Below are positions 1 to 6,773 of a stretch of DNA of 37,286 nt, one piece after another. Position numbers and translations under genes: made by a program. Within the stretch, counting starts at the first letter, position 1; every line of letters begins with the position of its first letter. Below the pieces are notes generated by a model. It was not told the DNA's origin. It searched no databases and saw only the letters and a program-made list of their open reading frames with translations. The DNA is from a virus. The DNA is taken from positions 1-37,286 of IMG/VR virus record IMGVR_UViG_3300028754_000004. One strand, written 5' to 3'.

Positions 1-58
1 GCTCGACCTCGTGGATAACATGCAGGCGGTCGTGCGGGATGACGGATGTGGTGGTCAT
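1..58 (-). CDS. 5' end of an unknown minus-strand gene (partial)
   Basis: Only the first 19 codons are inside the window (MTTTSVIPHDRL...). The ATG at 56-58 is preceded on the minus strand by CTGAGGAAAAAATCAA, a usable ribosome-binding site, and it lies 12 bases downstream of the stop of the next minus-strand gene. It would be the last gene of the left minus-strand operon visible here. Function cannot be told from 19 residues. Confidence 0.5.
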   Translation of the reverse strand, partial: MTTTSVIPHDRLHVIHEVE

Positions 59-70
59 TTGATTTTTTCC

Positions 71-406
71 TCAGATGGCTTCGAAGATCGAGATGAATTC
101 AGATGCGGTGGTATTGTTGTCGAAGCGCGCAATCACGCGCCCATGGCAATTGTTGTTCCGCATCTCGATCCCCTTCGCGTAGGAGTAGCGGAAGTAATAC
201 GCCTTGCCGGTTGCCAGCGATTTGAACCACGACACGTTGCCGATCTTGCCACCTTTGCGGTCGCTGATTTGCAGATCGGTACCGTACTCGGTGACCAACA
301 GCTTCAGCATCCGGACGGCATCGGTGACGTTGCCGCCGTGATGGCGCGCTCGCACCATGACCGCGCCGACGTATTGGTTCATCGCTTGTGGGGTATTTAT
401 CAGCAT
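71..406 (-). CDS. hypothetical phage protein, 111 aa
   Basis: A soluble-looking protein with no signal peptide or membrane segment. ATG at 404-406 is preceded by AAAGGAGCAAAAGAATA, the extended ribosome-binding site shared by the early genes of this window. The start overlaps the stop of the upstream HNH-like gene, so the two are probably co-translated. The C-terminal half (WFKSLATGKAYYFRYSYAKG) is rich in aromatic residues. I do not recognise the family. It belongs to the recombination operon by position only. Confidence 0.65.
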   Translation of the reverse strand: MLINTPQAMNQYVGAVMVRARHHGGNVTDAVRMLKLLVTEYGTDLQISDRKGGKIGNVSWFKSLATGKAYYFRYSYAKGIEMRNNNCHGRVIARFDNNTTASEFISIFEAI

Positions 407-732
407 TATTCTTTTGCTCCTTTGGTCCGTTGATAGCGTTGGTAGTAATCTTGAGCGAGTGCAAACGGATCAGCGATCCCGTGTGCGGCCCACCATGCAA
501 GCTCGTCACCGTGATGGTGCTGAGCCATGTGGTGCTGGTGCCGGAGCGGCAAGGCCCAACGATCATCAGGCCTGCCCCATCCGCCGGTCTTGCCGTACTG
601 GAATGACGTGGCACGCAAGTGCGCCGCGTCGCATGGTGGCGCCTGCAGACATCCGCAGGCGCAGCGCTGCTTGCGCAGCCAAGCGAGATAGCCGGGATCA
701 GTTAGCCTCGGCTGTCTCTGTCTCAACGTCAC
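406..732 (-). CDS. HNH-like putative nuclease of the DUF968 type, 108 aa
   Basis: The pattern matches small phage HNH-like proteins found near recombination and nin-type genes: an N-terminal RQPRLTDPGYLAWLRKQ, a cysteine cluster C-A-C-G-C, then PPCDAAHLRA, a GKTGG..RPDDRW..PL stretch, HQHHMAQHH, and a C-terminal W-W-A-HGI.DPF.LA. The histidines and cysteines are in the arrangement expected for a metal-binding HNH fold. The start is GTG at 730-732; it overlaps both the upstream 86-residue gene and the end of recT. Family knowledge suggests structure-specific DNA cleavage during recombination or packaging, but that is inference from sequence pattern. Confidence 0.7.
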   Translation of the reverse strand: MTLRQRQPRLTDPGYLAWLRKQRCACGCLQAPPCDAAHLRATSFQYGKTGGWGRPDDRWALPLRHQHHMAQHHHGDELAWWAAHGIADPFALAQDYYQRYQRTKGAKE

Positions 733-958
733 CGTTTACCTTTCGGCGACTTGCGGTCTGGCGGGAAGATGTTGTCTTCTTGCCCTTCACCTTGCGCTGG
801 CGCGGCTTGTTCTCCGGCAGGCTGACTGCGAACTGCTGAACCAGCGCTATGAAGGTTTCCGCTTCCGCCTTGGTCTCGATTGTCGTCGGGTCCACGTGCA
901 GGAGCATCCGGCCCTCGCTCAGGGTCAGGAGCATCTTTGCGTTCTTCGGTACGTCCAT
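698..958 (-). CDS. hypothetical basic-tailed protein, 86 aa, overlapping recT
   Basis: ATG at 956-958 is preceded by AAGGAAG with six bases of spacing. The protein has an ordered-looking N-terminal half (MLLTLSEGRMLLHVD... then an alanine/glutamate helix) and a lysine/arginine-rich tail. It lies almost entirely inside the 3' end of the recT reading frame but in another frame, an overlap of about 230 bases, and it also overlaps the start of the HNH-like gene. Its composition looks more protein-like than the recT tail in the same DNA, so I believe the gene is real. The function is unknown. Confidence 0.55.
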   Translation of the reverse strand: MDVPKNAKMLLTLSEGRMLLHVDPTTIETKAEAETFIALVQQFAVSLPENKPRQRKVKGKKTTSSRQTASRRKVNGDVETETAEAN

Positions 959-1796
959 CTGGGTCTTCCTTTATGATGTCACCCTCGATGATGTGGCTGC
1001 TACGCATTGACGCCTCGCGGGTCACGTGATCGGCGTCGAAGCCTCGGACGTGGGTCGCCTTGGCGTCCTTCAGCTTCTGTGCGTAGGCAGCAACCTTGTC
1101 GGCCACCGGGGTGACATCGGTGGCAGCCATGGCGTCGGCATAGTACGGGTCTTCCGGCGTGTAGGCGCCGAGGATCACGTCGGGGCAATAATTCCGGGCC
1201 CATTGCCGCGACGCCGAATAGAACAGCTGCACCTCCGGGTCCTTGTCCCACAGCGGCGAGCCTTTGACGTTTCCCTGCTCGTTGCGGCCGCGCGCGTCGC
1301 GCAGCTTACCCAGCGGCTGCGAGGTGTAGTCGTGCGGCTGCGTCTCTCCGTGGAAGGTGGCCCACACCTTGCAGCGCCGGTCGTCATCCTCCTCGCCGCC
1401 CTTTTCCCAGACACCGTTAACAAGATGTCCGATCTCGTAACGCATCCTCCCTTTGATCGGCGCGTTGCGCTCGATGATCGCGTGAATCATCTGGCTCTCA
1501 TACGCGATGCGCTCGACGCCCTTGTTGCTCACCACGTAGGACTTGTTGATCACCGACATGATCGGCATGCGCCACTCCAGCGCCTGAAGGATCAGCGCGT
1601 GGCACACGCCCATCTTGCCGCGACAGTGCACCGGCACTGCCACCTCGCCGCGCGACAGCCGCAGGGCCATCACGTCAACGTCGTTGACAGTGTTGATCGT
1701 GACGCCGCCCAGCGTGGTGCCGATCTGAACAGCGGCGGCTTTCACCATGTCGGTGCGCTGCTCAATGTTCGCGAGATTATCTGCCATGTCAGGCAT
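729..1796 (-). CDS. recT: RecT-family single-strand annealing protein, 355 aa
   Basis: The central part has the signature of phage RecT-like annealases: NKSYVVSNKGVERIAYESQM, a QPHDYTSQPLG segment, LRDARGRNEQGNVKGSPLWD and VQLFYSASRQWARNYCPDV. Such proteins anneal complementary strands exposed by an exonuclease, and a RecE-like nuclease is encoded about 0.9 kb upstream in the same operon. The start ATG at 1794-1796 has AAAAGGAGCAAACCGA before it and overlaps the previous gene. From about residue 285 the protein becomes a low-complexity proline/glutamate/arginine tail that coincides with the 86-residue overlapping gene. The tail may be a read-through remnant after loss of an earlier stop. Confidence 0.85.
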   Translation of the reverse strand: MPDMADNLANIEQRTDMVKAAAVQIGTTLGGVTINTVNDVDVMALRLSRGEVAVPVHCRGKMGVCHALILQALEWRMPIMSVINKSYVVSNKGVERIAYESQMIHAIIERNAPIKGRMRYEIGHLVNGVWEKGGEEDDDRRCKVWATFHGETQPHDYTSQPLGKLRDARGRNEQGNVKGSPLWDKDPEVQLFYSASRQWARNYCPDVILGAYTPEDPYYADAMAATDVTPVADKVAAYAQKLKDAKATHVRGFDADHVTREASMRSSHIIEGDIIKEDPDGRTEERKDAPDPERGPDAPARGPDDNRDQGGSGNLHSAGSAVRSQPAGEQAAPAQGEGQEDNIFPPDRKSPKGKR

Positions 1797-2130
1797 TCGG
1801 TTTGCTCCTTTTCTTCGGCTTCTTTGTCTGCTTCGCCGTCCAGTCTGCCGCGATCTTGCGTTCGCGTTCGACGTTCAGGTCCTTTTTCTTGACGAACTGT
1901 TCTTCATAGCCCATCGCGGTCACCACTGCAGCAACCGTATGGTGCTGCGGATTGCGCGTCGAACCATGGAACCAGCCGACTAAGGTTGCCTTCGAGACGT
2001 TCGAAAGCTCGTGCACGATGCCCAGTTTATCAAACAGTTTCTCGTCCTGCACAATGGTACGGACGCGGTCCACCACAGGATTTTTGTCCACGTACTGGTA
2101 GGTCCGATAGATGCGTACCCACTTAGCCAT
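1789..2130 (-). CDS. HTH-like DNA-binding protein, 113 aa
   Basis: The middle of the protein (LFDKLGIVHELSNVSKATLV, followed by GWFHGSTRNP) reads as a helix-turn-helix of the XRE/lambda-repressor kind: helix, SNVSKATLVGWF recognition region, then a TVAAVVTAMGY helix. The C-terminus is strongly basic (TKKPKKRSK). ATG at 2128-2130 overlaps the upstream stop; an in-frame GTG at 2137-2139 is less likely. It lies between the winged-helix gene and recT, so it may regulate this operon or assist recombination. The exact role is not known. Confidence 0.65.
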   Translation of the reverse strand: MAKWVRIYRTYQYVDKNPVVDRVRTIVQDEKLFDKLGIVHELSNVSKATLVGWFHGSTRNPQHHTVAAVVTAMGYEEQFVKKKDLNVERERKIAADWTAKQTKKPKKRSKPNA

Positions 2131-2707
2131 GCGCTTCACCGTTGGCCTTCGCCTTGGCGGTCAGCGTGTAGCCCTCGCCAACCTTCTTGATCAGGTTGTC
2201 CCGTTTGGCTCGGTCCATCACGCCTGACAGTGACTTGGGAGACATGCCGTGGCCACGCAGGATCGACTTCAACTCGGCGACCGGTAGCGGGCCCGAGCCC
2301 AGTGCCAGCCGTAGTAAAGCCGGACCCGATCCCGGCGCCGCCCGGCCGTTTGGACCACGCTGGACATCAGGAGCAGACAGCGCCGTCACCTGATACAGGC
2401 CCTCGGCGTTGCGCTTGAGACCGAGCTTGCCGATGGCATAATAGACGCGATGGTCCTTCATGCCGGTGGCGTTGATCAGGTCGCGCGACTTCATCGGGCC
2501 GTTGGCCAGCGCCTTGAGGATCGCCTCCTCCGGAGAGCCGTTCAACTCGGCTGCCGCCTGCTGCAGCTTCTCCTTGCCGGGCCCCTTGCCACCCTCCCCG
2601 AAATCCAGATCGAGCTTCGCCACGCCGGGCATGTCGTGCAGCTTGCGCAGCACGGTGCCGAGCGCGATCTCTTCTATCTCCAGTCTCACCGAAAAAGTCT
2701 TAGCCAT
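2123..2707 (-). CDS. putative winged-helix DNA-binding protein, 194 aa
   Basis: Two segments look like winged-helix modules: residues about 60-107 (EEAILKALANGPMKSRDLIN, then a HRVYYAIGKLGLK wing) and about 130-185 (LLRLALGSGPLPVAELKSIL, then SGVMDRAKRDNLIKKVGEGY). The N-terminal 40 residues form a separate strand-rich part beginning with FSVRLEIEEIALG. Such proteins sit in phage recombination and replication operons and probably bind DNA, but I cannot name a family. The ATG overlaps the stop of the RecE-like gene (TAATG), which implies coupled translation. Confidence 0.65.
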   Translation of the reverse strand: MAKTFSVRLEIEEIALGTVLRKLHDMPGVAKLDLDFGEGGKGPGKEKLQQAAAELNGSPEEAILKALANGPMKSRDLINATGMKDHRVYYAIGKLGLKRNAEGLYQVTALSAPDVQRGPNGRAAPGSGPALLRLALGSGPLPVAELKSILRGHGMSPKSLSGVMDRAKRDNLIKKVGEGYTLTAKAKANGEAHG

Positions 2708-3642
2708 TATACCAATCCTTCATGCGTCAATCTCGCCATGATGCGCTCGCGTTTGTCTTTGCCCATGCCCAGCGGCTGCAGCGGGTTGTCCTCGCCCGGC
2801 CCCGGCCAGTGTCCGGCCTTGATGCTCGCGCTGATCCTGCGCAGGCTGTCGCGGTTTTGCTGGCGGCCCAGCCCGAGATCAACGTCTGTCAGCGGCGCCA
2901 TGCGCGCGCAGTACGGCGCCTTGGTCTCGACAAACATGCACATGAAGCCGTCAAACGGCTGGCCGAGTCCTTCGCAGACTTCGGCGATCAGCGCAGCCTG
3001 TTGATTGTAGCCATAGGTGTGGATGCTGTTCTGCAGCGCGACCGTTGTCACGTCGGCAGCGGTCTTCAGGTCTACGAACTCGGGACCGTCGGACGGGACC
3101 ACATCGGGCCTGACTTTTAACCAAAGGTTGCTTTCTTGGTCCCAGAAGAAGCCAGACGTTTCGACATGGCCACGCAGCAAGCCATCCTTGACCAGCGCCA
3201 AGATGCGCAGCGACTCGGCCATCTTGACGATAGCGTTCAGTATCTTGACCGTGACGATGGTGAAGCCCTTGGCCTCATGAAACGCGACCCACTCCTTGCA
3301 GTAGTCGGCGCCCATGTGCCACTTCTTCATTTCGCCCTTCGGGCCCGGATATTCTTCGGGCTGCGCCGCATACTTCTGACGGAAGTTTGCTTCGCCGAGC
3401 AGGAGATAATGCGCGCAGCCGCCAAGCAGCATGGCGTTGGTGACCTCGCGCTCCTCGCGCTGCGGATTCTCGGCCCAGAACGCAAACATCTTCGCGGGCG
3501 AGTGGCTCCAGCACGTGCGCAAATCAGTGCTCGACACCGACGGGCCAGAGCACATTCCGGCGCTGTGATAGCGCTCAATGGGGATGTCGCTGACCCAACC
3601 GTTCTCTGTGATTGGCTTGCCATCCCATTTTCTGACTTCCAC
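2707..3642 (-). CDS. RecE-like PD-(D/E)XK exonuclease (DUF3799 type), 311 aa
   Basis: The protein shows the core of exodeoxyribonuclease VIII C-terminal domains: a GGCAHYLLL helix with H78, the motif E161 (HVETSGFFWD), D180 in LKVRPDVVP and D191-L-K193 in FVDLKTAADV. These are the usual metal ligands and the lysine of a PD-(D/E)XK fold. The enzyme should resect double-stranded ends 5' to 3' and hand single strands to the RecT protein of the same operon. The start is GTG at 3640-3642 behind AAAAAAGGAGCAAAAAA. The gene lies directly downstream, on the minus strand, of a strong hairpin and the repeat array. Confidence 0.85.
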   Translation of the reverse strand: MEVRKWDGKPITENGWVSDIPIERYHSAGMCSGPSVSSTDLRTCWSHSPAKMFAFWAENPQREEREVTNAMLLGGCAHYLLLGEANFRQKYAAQPEEYPGPKGEMKKWHMGADYCKEWVAFHEAKGFTIVTVKILNAIVKMAESLRILALVKDGLLRGHVETSGFFWDQESNLWLKVRPDVVPSDGPEFVDLKTAADVTTVALQNSIHTYGYNQQAALIAEVCEGLGQPFDGFMCMFVETKAPYCARMAPLTDVDLGLGRQQNRDSLRRISASIKAGHWPGPGEDNPLQPLGMGKDKRERIMARLTHEGLV

Positions 3643-3667
3643 TTTTTTGCTCCTTTTTTGAAATTGT

Positions 3668-3693
3668 GGGGGTGAGCAACAGCGCTCACCCCC
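3668..3693. other. 10-bp perfect hairpin at the edge of the repeat array
   Basis: GGGGGTGAGC (3668-3677), loop AACAGC, GCTCACCCCC (3684-3693). The stem is perfect. Neither strand has a clean T-run after it, so a classical intrinsic terminator is unlikely. It separates the repeat array from the ribosome-binding site of the RecE-like gene. A comparable hairpin precedes the second copy of the element at 33723-33750. Confidence 0.7.
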
Positions 3694-3699
3694 GATTAG

Positions 3700-4546
3700 C
3701 CTGCCTTGACCAGCACCACCCCGCCTCGCCGAAAAACGCCTCGACTAGATCGGACTGGACGGACCTTGCCTGCCTTGCCTTGGCACTCCAGACTAAGCCT
3801 CGCAACCGCCCGGCACGGACTAGCCGCGCATTGCGTCGCCACGCCTTGCCTGCCTTGCCTCGCCAGCCTCCCGACTAGCAATGCCTGAACTGACATCGCC
3901 ACTCCGAGACCAGCCTTGCCAAGCCTGCCTTGCCATGGCTTGCAGTAACGCGACCAACCTAACCCAGATCAGCCGCGCCCCGCCGTGCCTGCCTTGCAGA
4001 GACCAGACGCGCATTGCCTTGCCTGACCAGAACACGACATGACACTCCCGACTCTGCCGCACCCAGCCCGGCCATGCCTGCCTTACACCGACGTGCCGGA
4101 CACCGCCTTGCCGTAGAGTGCCAAGCCACGCCTGCCTTGCCTTGCCTTGCCTCGCCGCAACAGACCAAGCCTCGCCTGAACCTGACTGACCTAGCCACGT
4201 CGCGCCGCGCCACGCCTGCCTTGCCTTAGCCCTGCAGCGCTTTGCGATGCGAAGCCTGAACCAGACACGCCGTGCCTGCCTTGCCGTGCGCCGACTTACA
4301 ACGCCATCGCCGCTCCGGGCCTTGACCGGACAAGCCATGCCTGCCTTGCCACGCGCGGACCTGCCTGACCGAGTCGAGTCATACAATGCCACGCCTCGCC
4401 TGCCTTGCCTTGCCTTGCTCGGCCTCGCCATGCCCCGACTTGCGCAGCCGGGCCTTGCCGTGCCTCGCCTGCCTTGCCATGCCTGACTACGGCCCCGACA
4501 CGCCAAACCAGAACGAGCCATGACCTGCCTTGCCAATAGTCTTAAC
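3700..4546. repeat. interspersed repeat array with an 11-bp core (13 copies), non-coding
   Basis: An 847-bp gene-free stretch, strongly C-rich on the plus strand. The core CCTGCCTTGCC starts at 3769, 3849, 3924, 4131, 4215, 4275, 4340, 4399, 4468 and 4524, with variants at 3700 (ends GAC), 3988 (ends GCA) and 4077 (ends ACA). Spacing is 54-89 bases, mean about 69. Most cores follow a GCC-A/G/T-T/C-G hexamer and many run on into CTTGCCTTGCC. Unit interiors differ but share GACCAG, GACTAG and GCCTGA(A/C) words. The left border is TGCCTTGACCAGCACCACC (3702-3720) and the right border CCTTGCCAATAGTCTTAAC (4528-4546); both recur at 33.75-33.83 kb. The minus strand carries repeated GGCAAGGCAGG, with enough paired Gs for two-tier quadruplexes. 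Function is unknown. Confidence 0.9.
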
Positions 4547-5080
4547 CTACGCGTGCCCCGGAAAACCGCCCGAAGCCTCGTACCGTGCGCGCCGCGCAGC
4601 GATCATTTCTCTTGCTTGCCTGATCGCGTTGCAGATATCACCGAATACCTCTAGCCGCCGCTCGTAAGCAGCTAGATCATTTTCCGCTTGCTTCAGCGCT
4701 ATCGCCTGCAGCGCGCTGCTTTCGAGCACCTCCTGCACCGTGCGAATATTGCGACCGCCCTTTTCTGACAGGCTGATGAACGCAGGCAACCGCCTGTCGG
4801 CATCGCCCTTCTTCTCAGCGCGCTCGACAATATCAACGCAGCCGACAAGCTCGCGCGCCTGCTCCTGCCGATACTTTTCCGCCGCGATGGTGTCGCGCCA
4901 TTCAAAGAAGCGATGCAGGTAGTGCTTGTTGTTGCGCGCAGCATCGAGCACGGTCTTTGAATTGCACCGGCCCTTGGTCTGCTCCCTGATTCTCGCCAGC
5001 GCCTCGCCGATCTTTTGTGGATCGGCTTTAGCGCCTCCCTTGATGACGAGAGGTTTGTCCTTAAAAACGTATCGGATCAT
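4547..5080 (-). CDS. hypothetical early phage protein, 177 aa
   Basis: The central segment (CNSKTVLDAARNNKHYLHRF, then FEWRDTIAAEKYRQEQARELV) matches a family common in phage early regions, where a short 'LHxxFEWDDxxAAxxYRxxQAR' motif is conserved; no function is established that I know of. The C-terminal half is helical and probably coiled-coil (ALKQAENDLAAYERRLEVF). ATG at 5078-5080 is preceded by GCGGAG ten bases upstream and sits seven bases below the stop of the next upstream gene. A longer upstream extension is open but overlaps that gene and looks non-coding. Its stop is directly next to the right border of the repeat array. Confidence 0.7.
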   Translation of the reverse strand: MIRYVFKDKPLVIKGGAKADPQKIGEALARIREQTKGRCNSKTVLDAARNNKHYLHRFFEWRDTIAAEKYRQEQARELVGCVDIVERAEKKGDADRRLPAFISLSEKGGRNIRTVQEVLESSALQAIALKQAENDLAAYERRLEVFGDICNAIRQAREMIAARRARYEASGGFPGHA

Positions 5081-5087
5081 GTTGTGA

Positions 5088-5873
5088 TTACTCCGCTGCT
5101 TCCAGAATGTCGTCTTCCTCACGCTTCGGCAGCGGCCCCTTACCCGCCGCGAATTTTTCCCAAGCCTCACCCTCGGCGAGGTTGGCCATGCGGAACGCGC
5201 CAAACATGCCACGTTTTTCGTTGCGCCATTCGCCAATGCCCACCCCAGTGCCAGACTCGTTGATGAGGAAGCCAAGCTGCTGACCGTTGAGCACCGCGCT
5301 ATTGAACTTGCCGGTGATTCTGACCGCCCAGTGCGTGAACTGTCCGCGATAGGCGAGCGATGCCTTCTTGTTCAGGCCAGCACCGACGCGAACCATGTCC
5401 TCGCGCATCTCCGGATCGCCGGAGTAGATGCGCACCAAGGGCATGTCACAAATCGCACCAGCGAGCGCTGGCCTGACGCGAACCAAATTTGCGTCGAGAT
5501 AGAGTGCGCTCATCACGGTCGTGCGTGGCACGCCCTTGTCCTTGTGCGCGGCAGACAGAATCGCGTTCTTGATTCCGGTGACCGGGAAACCATAGATCGG
5601 TTTGCCTTTGACGTGGCCCATCTCATAGAGCGAGTTCACGAAGTCATCATGCGGATCGCGGGCTTCCTTGCCGCCCTTGGTACCCTTGACCTGCTTCTGC
5701 AGCATCTCCCGCTTGGCCTTCTCGGACCATGCGTGCGTGATCAGCGGCGTACCGCCAACCAGCCAGATGCGGAAATGCTGGTAGGCCACCTCGGTGGACA
5801 TCAACTCGGCGAGGTTGATCACCCCCTTTGTTGTGATGGGGGCGGGCTTCTCGGTCTTCTTCTTCACTGCCAT
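5088..5873 (-). CDS. conserved early phage protein of unknown function, 261 aa
   Basis: The protein resembles a widespread phage and prophage early protein with the landmarks GGTPLITHAWSEKAKREML, a GFPVTGIKNAILSAA helix, a central EMREDMVRVG and a C-terminal GVGIGEWRNEKRGMFGAF. Members are usually found beside recombination or replication genes, but I know of no assigned activity. The start is ATG at 5871-5873 with AAAGGAGCAAGAGACCAA upstream; an open 16-codon extension lacks such a site. It is the first gene of the left minus-strand operon, next to the divergent promoter region. Confidence 0.75.
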   Translation of the reverse strand: MAVKKKTEKPAPITTKGVINLAELMSTEVAYQHFRIWLVGGTPLITHAWSEKAKREMLQKQVKGTKGGKEARDPHDDFVNSLYEMGHVKGKPIYGFPVTGIKNAILSAAHKDKGVPRTTVMSALYLDANLVRVRPALAGAICDMPLVRIYSGDPEMREDMVRVGAGLNKKASLAYRGQFTHWAVRITGKFNSAVLNGQQLGFLINESGTGVGIGEWRNEKRGMFGAFRMANLAEGEAWEKFAAGKGPLPKREEDDILEAAE

Positions 5874-5925
5874 TTGGTCTCTTGCTCCTTTGAAAAATTG
5901 AAATTTGGATTTTGGCAACAATCAG

Positions 5926-5954
5926 CATATACGTAATAGAAATGTGATTGTAAA
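5926..5954 (-). promoter_or_regulatory. candidate minus-strand promoter for the recombination operon
   Basis: In the 127-bp divergent gap between 5873 and 6001 the minus strand reads TTTACA (5949-5954), 17 bases, then TATATG (5926-5931), a fair match to sigma-70 hexamers. It lies about 55 bases upstream of the start of the first gene of the left operon. The gap is the most AT-rich stretch nearby. I found no equally good plus-strand pair for the opposite gene. Confidence 0.45.
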
Positions 5955-6000
5955 CAGCTTCGTGCTTTGGCACATAGGCATTGATACGAGGTCGAACTTG

Positions 6001-6273
6001 ATGAGCACAACCAGCAACGTCGTGTCACGCAGAAACCCCTTGATGAGCAAGTACATGAAGAGATCAGAGCGTGGTGAGCACCGGGACGACGTGATGAAAA
6101 TGATTTTCGCACGGGCCGGGTTTGCGGCGGCGGTCGCCAAGCATCTCGGCATCTCACCGCAGAACGTCTCGGCGTGGAAACGAGTCCCGGCCCACCACGT
6201 GCTCGATCTGGCGCCGCTACTGGAGATGACACCCGAGCAGATTCGCCCGGACGTTTTCAAAAGGCGAGCTTGA
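6001..6273 (+). CDS. Cro/YdaS-like HTH regulator, 90 aa
   Basis: Residues about 36-85 (FARAGFAAAVAKHLGISPQN, then VSAWKRVPAHHV..LAPLLEMTPEQIRPDVF) match the Cro/YdaS class of small helix-turn-helix repressors: a short helix, the turn at LGISPQN, recognition helix VSAWKRVP, and the characteristic end 'tPeqlRPDvF'. ATG at 6001 has ACGAGGT eight bases upstream; an internal ATG at 6043 is an alternative. It is the first plus-strand gene after the divergent gap, so it probably represses one or both divergent promoters, as Cro-like proteins do. Confidence 0.8.
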   Translation: MSTTSNVVSRRNPLMSKYMKRSERGEHRDDVMKMIFARAGFAAAVAKHLGISPQNVSAWKRVPAHHVLDLAPLLEMTPEQIRPDVFKRRA

Positions 6274-6773
6274 TGATCTGGACCGAAGAAGCGGACAGTC
6301 TGCTGATCAAGTTGTTCGACGAGGGCGGATCATACGGCTACGTCGCCGAGGGCATGAAGGCGAAGGGCTACAACGTCAGCCGCAATGCCATCGCCGGGCG
6401 CCGCTTTCGCATCGCGGAGAAACAGAATCCTTTCCGTCGCACTACATCGCAACCGACGAAGACAACGCCACCGAAAATTATCCATCCTATCAACCAGCCA
6501 AGGAGCACGCGCATGACCGACAAAGCAGCAACCCCGCAGGCTTCCGTCACAGAGAAAGACCTCGAAGCCCTTCGAGTGTGGAAAGGTGTCGATTACCTCG
6601 ACCTGCCCGCCAACGGCTGCAAGGCAATTCTGGATCGACCACGCGCTGGAAAATGGTTGTTGCAAAAGGTCTGCGGAAAGCCACGCACCGTTGATGCCAA
6701 CGGCTCACGGTCGAGCTATTGCCGGGTGCACCTGCGCCTGTACAGCAACCACAATGTCCGGAGGCTTGGTTGA
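6273..6773 (+). CDS. GcrA-like transcriptional regulator, 166 aa
   Basis: The N-terminus has the GcrA pattern: MIWTEEADSLLIKLFDEGGS, then a V-A-E-G-M-K-A-KG segment and VSRNAIAGRRFRI, equivalent to the 'W(T/S)xE...LW.eG.S...IA..LG.vSRNAVIGk.HRL' of the family. The C-terminus keeps a metal-binding-like region, GCKAILDRP...KVCGKPR and SSYCRVHLRLYS (C, C, C, H). Host GcrA binds sigma-70 and acts at promoters methylated at GANTC. The gene starts at an ATG overlapping the upstream stop (TGATG) and is followed at once by an adenine methyltransferase, a suggestive pairing. It may rewire host or phage transcription. Confidence 0.75.
   Translation: MIWTEEADSLLIKLFDEGGSYGYVAEGMKAKGYNVSRNAIAGRRFRIAEKQNPFRRTTSQPTKTTPPKIIHPINQPRSTRMTDKAATPQASVTEKDLEALRVWKGVDYLDLPANGCKAILDRPRAGKWLLQKVCGKPRTVDANGSRSSYCRVHLRLYSNHNVRRLG

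Noticed and set aside
1026-1892. Plus-strand frame of 288 codons opposite recT
   Set aside because: Antisense of a well-supported RecT gene, no start site.
3820-4536. Minus-strand open frame of 238 codons across the repeat array (MARQVMARSGLACRGRSQAW...)
   Set aside because: It is the translation of the repeats: Arg/Ala/Gly/Trp/Ser-rich, no ribosome-binding site, no domain. The frame stays open because the repeat words lack minus-strand stops in that frame.
3700-4546. CRISPR array
   Set aside because: The repeated core is only 11 bp, spacing varies from 54 to 89 bases, interiors share words with each other, and no cas genes are nearby.
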